A stretch of DNA of 39,686 nucleotides from Oxobacter pfennigii (GTDB lineage: Bacteria > Bacillota > Clostridia > Clostridiales > Oxobacteraceae), in assembly GCF_001317355.1 (NCBI RefSeq), contig NZ_LKET01000033.1, positions 1-39,686 on the forward strand, in the 5' to 3' direction. A program made the translations under genes and the position numbers. A model generated the notes under the pieces. The model saw only the letters and a program-made list of their open reading frames with translations, searched no databases and was not told the origin of the DNA. This document shows positions 8,753-15,759 of the stretch, in pieces. Position 1 is the first letter of the stretch. Each line of letters begins with the position of its first letter.

Positions 8753-8778
8753 GAAAAAAGAGGGACTAAGAGTCCCTC
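8753..8778 (-). terminator. Rho-independent terminator, leftward
   Basis: GAGGGACT (8760-8767) and AGTCCCTC (8771-8778) form an 8-bp stem with a 3-base loop. On the minus strand it is followed by six T. It ends leftward transcription from the Xre regulator gene and could also end a short RNA from a candidate promoter at about 8840-8870. Confidence 0.85.
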
Positions 8779-8904
8779 ACAGATACCTTGTGAAGCTTAA
8801 GCGTTTAAATTGAACAAATCGTCATCAGCCGGCGGGATGTTTAAGATAACAATCCATATACGATATATGTCAATTATCCGGCAGTTCCCTGGAATTTCAA
8901 GGCT

Positions 8905-9375
8905 TTATGGTTTCACCTTTCTTTTATTCCGGTTGGTTTTATACCTTCTTGCTGCTATTTCCTTTGCATTTTTAAGGCCTATTTCAATGGCCTGCATCAA
9001 AAGACGGCGGCTCTCCTCGCTTAATTTATGGCCACCTATGGTAAGGTTCTGGTTCTTTTCTATGTAGTTCATTATGTCTATTAAAGAGATTTCGATATCT
9101 TCCTTGTCCATATGTATCTTAAAATGGGACAAAACCAATGGTTCCCCTTTTTTTTCATCGATATAACCGGCCTTTTCCATAAAATCTTCATAATCTATAC
9201 TTAGACAGGGAGCCAGCTTTTCTAATATATCCGGCTTCGGTATGCTTCTCTTGCCGTTTTCCAAAAGTGATATGTAGGAACTTGATACTCCCGACTGCAT
9301 TGACAGCTGTCTGATGGATATATCCTTTGATTCCCTTAGTCCTCTTAAAAATTTTCCGAATACTATGGAATCCAT
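8905..9375 (-). CDS. Xre-family helix-turn-helix transcriptional regulator
   Basis: A 156-residue protein. Residues about 5-60 form a Cro/CI-type helix-turn-helix (FLRGLRESKDISIRQLSMQS...SSSYISLLENGKRSIPKPDIL). About 60-156 is a charged helical region ending in a basic tail (RRYKTNRNKRKVKP). ATG 9375 is chosen over TTG 9381 because GGAGGG at 9385-9390 gives 9-base spacing to the ATG but only 3 to the TTG. The gene stands alone between two terminated units, so its target is probably its own spacer and the nitroreductase region. Reading past the TAA stop stays open for another 35 codons in the same frame, which is unusual and treated as a finding. Confidence 0.9.
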   Translation of the reverse strand: MDSIVFGKFLRGLRESKDISIRQLSMQSGVSSSYISLLENGKRSIPKPDILEKLAPCLSIDYEDFMEKAGYIDEKKGEPLVLSHFKIHMDKEDIEISLIDIMNYIEKNQNLTIGGHKLSEESRRLLMQAIEIGLKNAKEIAARRYKTNRNKRKVKP

Positions 9376-9795
9376 AAACAATTACCCTCCAAATTTTGGC
9401 TATTTTAATTATAAAATCAGTGATAAGGTTTTGCAAGAATTTGGAACCCTAAATATATAATATTTTCCAGAATTAATAAAATTCTTCCAAATGGTTTAAA
9501 ATGGAAAATATTTTTGATATAATGTTTACCAAAGTAAACAGACAACCTGTAAAAATTATAGGACTGCCACAAAGAGCGCGTAATACTTTTAGCCTACGAA
9601 ATAATGAAGCTTAAAAACATAATTGAAAGCAGTAACCTGCCTGAACATTCAGGTTACATTCAGGTTGTTATAAATTTATTTATTTTGAAATTTGGTAAAT
9701 GTAGGAGTAAAATTAAAGCAATAGGAAATGGATAATTTAAGTAAAGCTTAAATTATCAAAAGAAAAATAACAATTATACGGGAGGTAGAACCAGT
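9376..9795. other. Long spacer between Xre regulator and nitroreductase
   Basis: About 420 AT-rich bases without a supported gene. It holds a TATAAT at 9518-9523 with a weak TTTAAA -35 at 9495-9500, followed by a dyad GTTTAC-CAAA-GTAAAC (9524-9539) that would cover the transcription start, and a second dyad GTAACCTG-N10-CAGGTTAC (9632-9657). If that promoter is real, the nitroreductase mRNA has a leader of about 265 bases. I see no recognisable riboswitch. A 43-codon ORF at 9604 lacks a ribosome binding site. Confidence 0.4.
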
Positions 9796-10320
9796 ATGAA
9801 TGAAACTATCAAAACTCTTTTAAACAGAAGAAGCGTAAAGAAGTACAAACCGGAACAGATAAAGGACGAAGATTTAAACACCATTTTAGAAGCTGCTAAA
9901 TTTTCACCCAGCGGCGGCAACAGGCAGCCGGTACTTTACATAGTAGTTCAAAACCCCGAAATGCGCCAAAGAGTAGTTGACCTAAACGCAGCAGTAATGG
10001 GCAAGACCGGCATCGACCCATATTACGGCGCGCCGACAATAGTTTTGGTTCTTGCTGATAAAACCAGCGTAACTCCTGTGGAAGACGCATCAATTGTTAT
10101 AGGCAATATGCTAAACGCCGCATACTCTCTGGGCTTAGGTTCCTGCTGGATTCACCGCACAAAACAGATGTTTGAATCGGAAGCAGGAATCGCCCTGTTA
10201 AAAGAACTGGGAGTAGAAGGCGAATACATCGGCGTAGGCTCCTGCATACTGGGCTATCCCGACGGCGATCTACCCAAAGCCGCCCCCAGAAAAGAAGGAA
10301 ATGTAATAATAGTGAAATAA
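9796..10320 (+). CDS. Nitroreductase-family flavoprotein
   Basis: A 174-residue protein of the small nitroreductase fold. The N-terminus has LLNRRSVKKYKPEQI, the FMN-binding Arg-rich signature, and AAKFSPSGGNRQPVLYIVV follows at about 34-52. The C-terminal half has the GNMLNAAYSLGLGSCWI helix (about 104-120) and the GYPDGD...PRKEGNVI ending. These enzymes use FMN and NAD(P)H to reduce nitroaromatics, quinones or related acceptors; the physiological substrate is not evident. Length is normal for the short anaerobic subfamily. The start ATG has GGGAGG upstream. It is monocistronic and ends in a strong terminator. Confidence 0.93.
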   Translation: MNETIKTLLNRRSVKKYKPEQIKDEDLNTILEAAKFSPSGGNRQPVLYIVVQNPEMRQRVVDLNAAVMGKTGIDPYYGAPTIVLVLADKTSVTPVEDASIVIGNMLNAAYSLGLGSCWIHRTKQMFESEAGIALLKELGVEGEYIGVGSCILGYPDGDLPKAAPRKEGNVIIVK

Positions 10321-10352
10321 GCAGAATAGGAACAGTGTAAATTAATAAATAT

Positions 10353-10376
10353 CCCCCGGCATAGCCGGGGGTTTTT
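10353..10376 (+). terminator. Rho-independent terminator of the nitroreductase gene
   Basis: CCCCCGGC (10353-10360), a 3-base loop and GCCGGGGG (10364-10371), followed by TTTTT. The IS200-like element begins directly after it. Confidence 0.92.
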
Positions 10377-10452
10377 CATTAGCGGGCATAGCCCTTTATT
10401 ACTAGCCACGCCTAAACGGCGTTAGCACGATCTGCCACATGCGATGAGCTTG

Positions 10453-10908
10453 TTACTTGCTACCCGTAAACGGGTCCTGTTCATCCATTGTAATTTGCTC
10501 TCCTAATTGATCCTCTTTTAATTGTTTTTGTATATATTCTTTTATTTTCTTCGCATCCTTGCCAGCAGTATCAACATAATAGCCTCTGCACCAAAATTCT
10601 CTGTTTCGATACTTATATTTCAGACTACTCCATTTCTCATAAATCATCAAACTACTCTTCCCTTTTAGAAATCCCATAAAACTCGATACACTCATCTTTG
10701 GCGGTATCTCTAATAACATATGTATATGATCTGGACATACTTCTGCTTCAATAATATTTACGCCTTTCCATTTACACAGTTCTCTTAGTATGCCTCCTAC
10801 TTCTAATCTTTTTTCTTCATAAAATACTTTTCTTCTATACTTTGGTGCGAATACTATATGATATTTGCAGTTCCATTTTGTATGTGATAAACTGTGTGTG
10901 TCGTTCAC
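10453..10908 (-). CDS. tnpA: IS200-type transposase TnpA (HUH Tyr transposase)
   Basis: A 151-residue Y1 transposase, intact. It shows the N-terminal strand KWNCKYHIVFAPKYRRKVF, the HUH metal motif D-HIH-MLL (His61, His63), and the C-terminal helix with the nucleophile in KEYIQKQ (Tyr125). GYYVDTAGK lies just before this helix. It cuts and joins single-stranded ends at the subterminal hairpins. It starts with GTG at 10908, 9 bases after GGAGG. That ribosome binding site is partly inside the stem of the hairpin at 10919-10976. Length is typical of IS200 TnpA and there is no frameshift, so the element may still be mobile. Confidence 0.95.
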   Translation of the reverse strand: MNDTHSLSHTKWNCKYHIVFAPKYRRKVFYEEKRLEVGGILRELCKWKGVNIIEAEVCPDHIHMLLEIPPKMSVSSFMGFLKGKSSLMIYEKWSSLKYKYRNREFWCRGYYVDTAGKDAKKIKEYIQKQLKEDQLGEQITMDEQDPFTGSK

Positions 10909-10918
10909 CTAGAATGAC

Positions 10919-10976
10919 CTCCTTTTGATATACTTGTTGCAGTTGGCAGACCGCAACTTTATTATATCAAAAGGAG
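10919..10976 (-). promoter_or_regulatory. Hairpin that can hide the tnpA ribosome binding site
   Basis: CTCCTTTTGATATA (10919-10932) is a perfect 14-bp complement of TATATCAAAAGGAG (10963-10976); an inner GTTGC/GCAAC pair extends the structure. In the leftward transcript the GGAG part of the ribosome binding site is in the stem. A TATAAT on the minus strand lies inside the upstream arm, so a transcript started there would lack part of the stem. Only read-through RNA from outside would then be fully blocked, as described for Salmonella IS200. Confidence 0.65.
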
Positions 10977-11050
10977 TTTTTATGTCTTCCTCATCGCTGT
11001 AAGCTCTCCTGAACCCCACGTCTAACGTGGGGTTTTCTGATATATAAGAA

Positions 11051-11085
11051 AACCTTTGCTTGCATACATTCAAGCAGAGGTTTTT
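11051..11085 (+). terminator. Rho-independent terminator beyond the IS
   Basis: AACCTTTGCTTG (11051-11062) pairs with CAAGCAGAGGTT (11071-11082) with one wobble position, followed by T residues. It would stop rightward transcription leaving the insertion sequence. Confidence 0.7.
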
Positions 11086-11325
11086 GCATATATACTGATA
11101 AAGAGATGAATACAGAAGATTTTATTTTAATGAACAATTTGTAAAAAATGAGAATTAGTTAACCAGACATAATGTACGAATAAAATGAACCCTGGTAATT
11201 GAATAATACGGTATTTTGAAAAGCAATATTTTAACCTCTCATACAAAGTTATGGGTATGTATGGAAGTTATGCTATAATAATCAATGAGTAAAGCCAACT
11301 TCGTAAAATTGTGTGCATTATTAAA

Positions 11326-11349
11326 AACGGACTGACAAATCAATCCGTT
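11326..11349 (-). terminator. Probable terminator of the amine oxidase gene
   Basis: AACGGACTG (11326-11334) and CAATCCGTT (11341-11349) form a 9-bp stem (one wobble on the minus strand) with a 6-base loop. TTTAA follows on the minus strand. It lies 20 bases past the stop codon of the gene ending at 11369. Confidence 0.6.
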
Positions 11350-11368
11350 CACCAATAAAGGTTGTTTT

Positions 11369-13078
11369 TTACTTTTTATGTCCATATGTCTTCAAATAAT
11401 ATGCCAGTGCATTGGCTGAAATCATTGAGGATTGTAGTGCAGCCTGAATCCAACCATTAGGCGGAGAGATAGCTTCTCCTGAAAAATATACCCTGTTTTC
11501 ATATTCGGGCTTTGATAACTCCCAGGAAAAGCGATTCCCTTGGCCGGGTTGAAAATTGACAAATGCTCCGGAAATATAAGGATTATCATTCCAATGGACA
11601 GCCTTATAATCAGTTACTACATTTTCAAGATAATTTTTAGGCAAACCGTGGACTATCTCAACCTGCCTTTTTGTGAGCCTAAAGAGAAAAGGCTTACTGC
11701 TACCCAGCCTCTGCGCATCATTACCCATGGTATAAGATGCTACAAGCACACCCGGTACATTGGGACTGCAATCAGCTGTATCAGTTGTGTTTTGCTGGCA
11801 ATATGAGCTGTCTGATGGATACATAATTGACTGGATAATCAAATCGGTATTTGAGACTCCTCCCGTTATCCCTTGTCTTTGCCAAAAACGCTCGCTGCAT
11901 AGGAAAAGCACTTTTTGAGCATCCACATAACTGACTTCCCGTATGGCTTCCGTCTTCAAATTTGAAAATGCAGGTTTGAAGTATATTTTCCTCAGGGATG
12001 TCAGAGGAACAGTGAAAAATACATAGTCAAATGATTCATAAGCGCTCTCGGCGTTCAGCTTATTATAATAACTTAATATCACCTTTCCATCCTTATCGGA
12101 CTTGTAACACCCTTCGATAAGGCTTCCCCTCTTAAAGGCCGCTTTTCCAAGGGCACTGCTTGGAAGGTTGTATTCCTGAGGATTATCCGAGGTCAGCGAC
12201 CTGTAGAAGGCCAGGGGAAGGTTTGCCATGCCGCCGTCTATTCTATAAGTATTGTTAGTGGATACAGCATAGTCTGTTATGAGCTCCGTATAGAAGCTCC
12301 CTTCTATAAATGCATTTACTGTTGGGCTAAGACTTGTAATGAGGCTGATGGCAGAGTCGCTTAAGCCGTATTTTTTCAATCCCTGACGTACAGTTATGGT
12401 GACAGCAGTAGCAAAGGTCGGAGGTAGATTCGGACTTATTCTTATAAATTCTGCTCTCAACTCCGGACTCAAACTTTTTAATGCGGAAAGTATTACACGG
12501 TCATATAATTCAGGCCATGGAGTATTCCTTTCTGCTGGAGTAAGGTTAAACATAGGATAAATCTGTTCCATTATGTCTTTTGCATTATACCTTGCCCTTG
12601 TATTTCTAATAAATACAAAAGTGTCGTCTTTACCGTAACCAATCCTAGTGGTATTTAAGTTAAACAGATTGACATAATGCCATGCTGTCCCATGGGATGC
12701 CGGAATACGCCCTGCCCCAAGTTCGCCGTAGAGTCTTTTATCCTTGTCAAAATAATGCGTATATATCCTTCCCCCAATTCTTTCTTCCTCTGCTTCAAAT
12801 ATAGTTATGTCAAAACCGAGCTTTCTAAGCTCAAAGGCTGCAGATAGCCCTGCAATGCCAGCGCCTACAACTGCCACTTTAATACCTTTATATTGACCCG
12901 GTGCTGCATAGGTTGTTATATCAGGAGGCGGGCTTAAATTTTCCATTATATATTTATAATCTTCAGGCCTTCCCGCATTAATCAAGGATTGCTTTACCAT
13001 CTCATGCCTTTGTGCATCGGTAGGATTATTGGGAGATTGTATTGGCTTCTGAGGAGGGGAATTAGCAATTAAACACAT
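11369..13078 (-). CDS. Flavin-containing amine oxidase (L-amino-acid oxidase-like)
   Basis: A 569-residue FAD enzyme. The dinucleotide-binding motif is KVAVVGAGIAGLSAAFELRKLG (G72-x-G-x-x-G77), followed by ITIFEAEEERIGGRI. The C-terminal FAD motif is VYFSGEAISPPNGWIQAALQS. This layout is that of monoamine oxidases, L-amino-acid oxidases and tryptophan monooxygenase, which oxidise amino or amine substrates through FAD. There is no signal peptide, and the ~65 residues before the FAD motif (Pro-rich, then YKYIMENL) suggest the L-amino-acid-oxidase side. An oxygen-using enzyme is somewhat unexpected in an anaerobe. The start is ATG 13078 with only a weak AGG; a TATAAT lies about 20 bases upstream. 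It is a single-gene unit in AT-rich surroundings. Confidence 0.85.
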   Translation of the reverse strand: MCLIANSPPQKPIQSPNNPTDAQRHEMVKQSLINAGRPEDYKYIMENLSPPPDITTYAAPGQYKGIKVAVVGAGIAGLSAAFELRKLGFDITIFEAEEERIGGRIYTHYFDKDKRLYGELGAGRIPASHGTAWHYVNLFNLNTTRIGYGKDDTFVFIRNTRARYNAKDIMEQIYPMFNLTPAERNTPWPELYDRVILSALKSLSPELRAEFIRISPNLPPTFATAVTITVRQGLKKYGLSDSAISLITSLSPTVNAFIEGSFYTELITDYAVSTNNTYRIDGGMANLPLAFYRSLTSDNPQEYNLPSSALGKAAFKRGSLIEGCYKSDKDGKVILSYYNKLNAESAYESFDYVFFTVPLTSLRKIYFKPAFSNLKTEAIREVSYVDAQKVLFLCSERFWQRQGITGGVSNTDLIIQSIMYPSDSSYCQQNTTDTADCSPNVPGVLVASYTMGNDAQRLGSSKPFLFRLTKRQVEIVHGLPKNYLENVVTDYKAVHWNDNPYISGAFVNFQPGQGNRFSWELSKPEYENRVYFSGEAISPPNGWIQAALQSSMISANALAYYLKTYGHKK

Positions 13079-13613
13079 ATACTATACCTAATAAAAGTAT
13101 TATATATTATCCTATTCTTGGAATATTATAAACGTGATTAAACTCTGGCTGCTTATCAGTAAAATGATAAAAAACTATAGAGCCCTTTCACATCTTTCTT
13201 ATAATCTACATTACCCCAGTAAAAAGTTTTTTGGAATAGTATTTATACAAAAAAACTTAATCCGCACAATTCTTAAAATACCCTATTATTCAAAATTAAT
13301 CTTACGGTATTTTTTATTCTCATTTCAAGAATATTGAGAGTCAGGCTTTAAATCTACGCTCCCGTGTGGAAAGAAGAGAAATATAATCCTGAACACGAAC
13401 AGGAAACATAGTATTCACACATGCCAATACAAAAACGAAAAGCCAAGAAGCATAAAATATCAGCTCCGTTTGCTGAAAAACTTTAAATGCCGGAGAAATG
13501 AAAAAGTACCTTAAATTGATGCTCACCGCATCAATTTAAGGTACTTTTATTCTTATAATATTTCTATTTAGTATGTAATCTTGCGCGAGAGCAGCCCACA
13601 TCGATTATAACGA
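13079..13613. other. Gene-poor AT-rich spacer
   Basis: About 535 bases with no supported gene. It contains the probable minus-strand promoter of the amine oxidase near 13085-13120 and a large terminator hairpin at 13502-13548. Two ORFs of 61 and 67 codons have no ribosome binding site and unconvincing composition. Confidence 0.5.
13502..13548. terminator. Long bidirectional hairpin terminator
   Basis: A perfect 21-bp inverted repeat (arms 13502-13522 and 13528-13548, core GTACCTTAAATTGATGC) around TCACC. It has A-rich and T-rich flanks, so it works in either direction. It lies 66 bases past the stop of the leftward znuA/zinc-ribbon unit. Confidence 0.85.
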
Positions 13614-13907
13614 CTATTTCACAGAAGCCGCCCTCATTCTTGAAAAGCACTCGCCGCAATAAACGGAACGGTCACCTGTGGGGTTGAAAGGAACCTTACA
13701 GGGCCTGCCGCACTCCGTGCAAATTGCATCGTACATTTCGCGGGAAGGACGGGGCGAGGCGCTGCTCCGTTTATGGGCTTCCCGGCATTCCTTGCACTTT
13801 TTGGGTTCATTCTTGAAGCCTTTTCCGGCAAAGAATTCCTGTTCGCCGGCCGTCCACACAAATTCTTTACCGCAGTACTTGCAAACAAGGGTCTTATCCT
13901 GATACAT
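13614..13907 (-). CDS. Double zinc-ribbon protein
   Basis: A 97-residue cytoplasmic protein with four CxxC knuckles: CKYC, CKEC, CTEC and CGEC, plus CGRPC. The first two plus GKEFVWTAGEQEFFAGKGF match the probable zinc-ribbon family known as zf-trcl/Tbcl. The second pair forms another ribbon (CTECGRPCKVPF...YCGEC). Each ribbon should bind one zinc. The start is ATG 13907, 8 bases after AAAGGAG; an upstream TTG at 13931 overlaps this site. It begins 33 bases after the zinc-binding lipoprotein gene on the same strand, so the two are probably co-transcribed and under the same zinc control. The role is unknown: nucleic-acid binding, zinc buffering or a spare zinc protein are all possible. Confidence 0.85.
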   Translation of the reverse strand: MYQDKTLVCKYCGKEFVWTAGEQEFFAGKGFKNEPKKCKECREAHKRSSASPRPSREMYDAICTECGRPCKVPFNPTGDRSVYCGECFSRMRAASVK

Positions 13908-13940
13908 ACAGCCAACTCCTTTACCAAACAATGGCGACCA

Positions 13941-14942
13941 TTACTTGGTCAAGCTATCGTAAATTTTGGAGAGGTTATCCTGCATCCGCTCCAGATATGT
14001 CATACCATCTTCGGCATTTTCCATTGTGTAAATGGTTTCAACCTTTGCACCGACTTCGTTGGCCAGCGTTTGGGAAACGGCCGGGCTTGCCATCTCTTCG
14101 GCAAAGACGGTCGCTACATTGTTCTCTCTGCAATATTCAACAAGCTCGGCCAACTGCTGTGCCGAAGGTTCGCCTTCCGCATAAATATCTCTGACACTGT
14201 TTTGTTCCAAGCCAAAGTCGCGGCAAAGGTAGCCGAAAGCCGCATGGCCTGTTACAAAGCTCTTTTTATCAACAGACTGGAATTTTTCGTTGTATTCATT
14301 ATAAAGGTTTTCAAGCTGAGAGATGAAATCATTGCAGTTCTGTTCGTAATAATCTTTATTGGATGAATCTGCTTGGATAAGCGCATCCTTGATGTTTTTA
14401 ACCTCAGCTTGTGCGCCTTTCAGGCCCAGCCACAGATGCGGATCATACTTGCCGTGATCATGATCTTCTTCGTCCTCCTCATGATCCCCTTCTTCTTCAT
14501 GATCTTCAGATGCTGTTTCCCGTGTAATGACATCAGCCCCTTTGGATGCATCCACAACAATCAGATTTGCATTATTGGCAGCGGAAACCGCTTCCTCCGC
14601 CCATCCTTCCATTCCAAGCCCATTATAAACAAAAACCTTAGCAGTACTCAAACTTACAAGATCCTGGGCCTTTGGTTCAAAATCGTGTGCTTCCGTTCCG
14701 GCAGGAATAATAGTTGAAACCTCAACCTTGTCCTTTCCGACAGCTTCAACAAACTCTTTCATGGCATCAAAGGTGACAGAAACTTTGATCTTGCTTACTT
14801 CCGGCATATTTGTCGGTTCAGCGCTGCTCGTCGGCGCAGTATTTCCCCCTGGATTATTTGCCTGGTTATTATTGCTGCCGCAGGCTGAAAAGCTTACAAC
14901 GGCAATCAGGGAGAGTAGCATAGCAGCCCATTTTTTTAACAT
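13941..14942 (-). CDS. znuA: Zinc ABC transporter substrate-binding lipoprotein (ZnuA-like)
   Basis: A 333-residue cluster A-I metal-binding protein. It has a lipoprotein signal with lipobox FSAC (Cys21), then an N/G/P linker. The metal ligands of the family are visible: His in AGTEAHDFEP, His in KYDPHLWLG, His in FVTGHAAFGYL and the acidic AEGEPSAQQLAELVEY region. A His/Asp/Glu-rich loop (DHEEDEEDHDHG) just before DPHLW is typical of zinc-specific members. The start is ATG 14942, with GGAGGTCG upstream; an open frame extends to 15146 but crosses the promoter. It lies divergent from its ATPase and permease genes, with Zur-like boxes between. Zinc specificity is inferred from the His-rich loop and the Fur-family gene nearby. 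Confidence 0.93.
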   Translation of the reverse strand: MLKKWAAMLLSLIAVVSFSACGSNNNQANNPGGNTAPTSSAEPTNMPEVSKIKVSVTFDAMKEFVEAVGKDKVEVSTIIPAGTEAHDFEPKAQDLVSLSTAKVFVYNGLGMEGWAEEAVSAANNANLIVVDASKGADVITRETASEDHEEEGDHEEDEEDHDHGKYDPHLWLGLKGAQAEVKNIKDALIQADSSNKDYYEQNCNDFISQLENLYNEYNEKFQSVDKKSFVTGHAAFGYLCRDFGLEQNSVRDIYAEGEPSAQQLAELVEYCRENNVATVFAEEMASPAVSQTLANEVGAKVETIYTMENAEDGMTYLERMQDNLSKIYDSLTK

Positions 14943-14967
14943 ATTATCGACCTCCAGAAATTCTACT

Positions 14968-14988
14968 TGCAAATGCTTCCTATTTACA
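14968..14988. promoter_or_regulatory. Zur-like operator box, znuA start-proximal
   Basis: TGCAAAT-GCTTCCT-ATTTACA, one base from a perfect 7-7-7 palindrome. It lies just downstream of the leftward -10 element and covers the expected transcription start of znuA. It matches the boxes at 15024 and 16631 in its arms. Confidence 0.6.
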
Positions 14989-14993
14989 TCTAT

Positions 14994-15022
14994 AATATAA
15001 CGTACGAGGAAATAACTGTCAA
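14994..15022 (-). promoter_or_regulatory. Promoter of znuA (leftward)
   Basis: On the minus strand, TTGACA (15022-15017), a 17-base spacer and TATATT (14999-14994): near consensus. It is framed by two Zur-like palindromes, one on each side, so repression by a Fur-family protein would be direct. Confidence 0.75.
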
Positions 15023-15023
15023 G

Positions 15024-15044
15024 TGCAAATGAAATGCATTTGCA
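15024..15044. promoter_or_regulatory. Zur-like operator box between divergent znuA and znuC
   Basis: TGCAAAT-GAAATGC-ATTTGCA, a perfect 7-bp inverted repeat with a 7-base centre. It lies directly upstream of the leftward -35 and directly before a rightward TATAAT (15046-15051). One bound dimer could control both directions. It agrees with the 16631 box at 18 of 21 positions. Confidence 0.75.
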
Positions 15045-15081
15045 ATATAATTTATTGCTGGTATTAAAAGGAGTGTTATTG

Positions 15082-15759
15082 TTGATCAGGGCAGATAATT
15101 TATTATTTTCATATACAGGATCGCCGCCATATGTGCTGAATGGCATAAATTTAGAAATATGCAGCGGAGAATACCTATCGGTAGTAGGTGAAAATGGCAG
15201 CGGAAAAAGTACGCTGATGAAGCTTATATTAAAATTTGTAAAGCCTACGGGCGGAAGTATCGTATCACGGGCAAAGAGAGTCGGATATGTCCCTCAAAAA
15301 AATGATTTCTCCAACTCCAATTTTCCCATTACAGTATATGAGGTGCTGAATTCTTACTTGAGACTTTTAAAGATCAAAGACAAAAGCGTGATTGCAGAAA
15401 AGCTTGAGCAGGTCGGGATGTCCGGCTATAAAGGTTATCTAATGAGTACACTCTCCGGGGGGCAAAGTCAGAAAATATTGATTGCACGGGCCCTCATGGG
15501 CAATCCGGATTTGCTGGTTTTGGATGAACCCTCGACCGGAGTGGATATAGGCAGTCAAAAAGAGATATATAGTTTTTTAAAAAAAATAAACAAAGAACAT
15601 GGAATCACTATAGTTTCCGTAGAACACAATCTGAATGCAGCTATTTCAAACTCAACCTTGATTTACCACCTGGCAGGCGGGCAGGGGCATCTCTGCACCC
15701 CGCAGCAATATGCAGACGAATTCTTAAAGAACAGAGGGGAAAGCCATGACAATTTTTAG
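15082..15759 (+). CDS. znuC: Zinc ABC transporter ATP-binding protein (ZnuC-like)
   Basis: A 225-residue ABC ATPase that powers the metal importer. It shows Walker A GENGSGKST (about 35-43), Q-loop VPQKNDF, signature LSGGQSQK, Walker B LLVLDEPSTGVD and switch His in VEHN. Size and the PQK/FP-x-T-V-Y-E region fit the metal-importer (ZnuC/MntB) subgroup. The start is taken as TTG 15082, with GGAG 8 bases upstream (TTG 15079 is also possible). An ATG at 15034 is inside the Zur-like box and upstream of the ribosome binding site, so it is not the start. The end overlaps the permease gene by 14 bases. Confidence 0.92.
   Translation: MIRADNLLFSYTGSPPYVLNGINLEICSGEYLSVVGENGSGKSTLMKLILKFVKPTGGSIVSRAKRVGYVPQKNDFSNSNFPITVYEVLNSYLRLLKIKDKSVIAEKLEQVGMSGYKGYLMSTLSGGQSQKILIARALMGNPDLLVLDEPSTGVDIGSQKEIYSFLKKINKEHGITIVSVEHNLNAAISNSTLIYHLAGGQGHLCTPQQYADEFLKNRGESHDNF

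Larger units (their letters stand above)
10378..11040. mobile_element. IS200/IS605-family insertion sequence, TnpA only
   Basis: A compact element of roughly 660 bases with one leftward transposase gene and no tnpB. Subterminal hairpins replace ordinary inverted repeats, as expected for single-strand (HUH) transposition: ACGCC-TAAAC-GGCGT at 10408-10422 near the transposase 3' end, and CCCCACG-TCTAA-CGTGGGG at 11014-11032 near its 5' end. The exact ends are estimated from these hairpins. It sits just outside the nitroreductase terminator and has not broken a recognisable gene. Confidence 0.75.

Noticed and set aside
9604-9732. 43-codon plus-strand ORF before the nitroreductase
   Set aside because: No ribosome binding site and no recognisable protein pattern; it crosses an inverted repeat.
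13341-13526. 61-codon minus-strand ORF starting in a hairpin
   Set aside because: Its start is inside the perfect 21-bp terminator stem and there is no ribosome binding site or family resemblance.
13773-14366. 197-codon open frame on the plus strand
   Set aside because: It lies opposite znuA and the zinc-ribbon gene, both of which have clear family motifs and ribosome binding sites.
15034-15081. Upstream ATG extending the ZnuC-like ATPase
   Set aside because: The ATG lies inside the Zur-like box and before the promoter -10 and the ribosome binding site.
14943-15146. 68-codon upstream extension of znuA
   Set aside because: It would place 68 residues before a normal lipoprotein signal and runs through the znuA promoter and operators.
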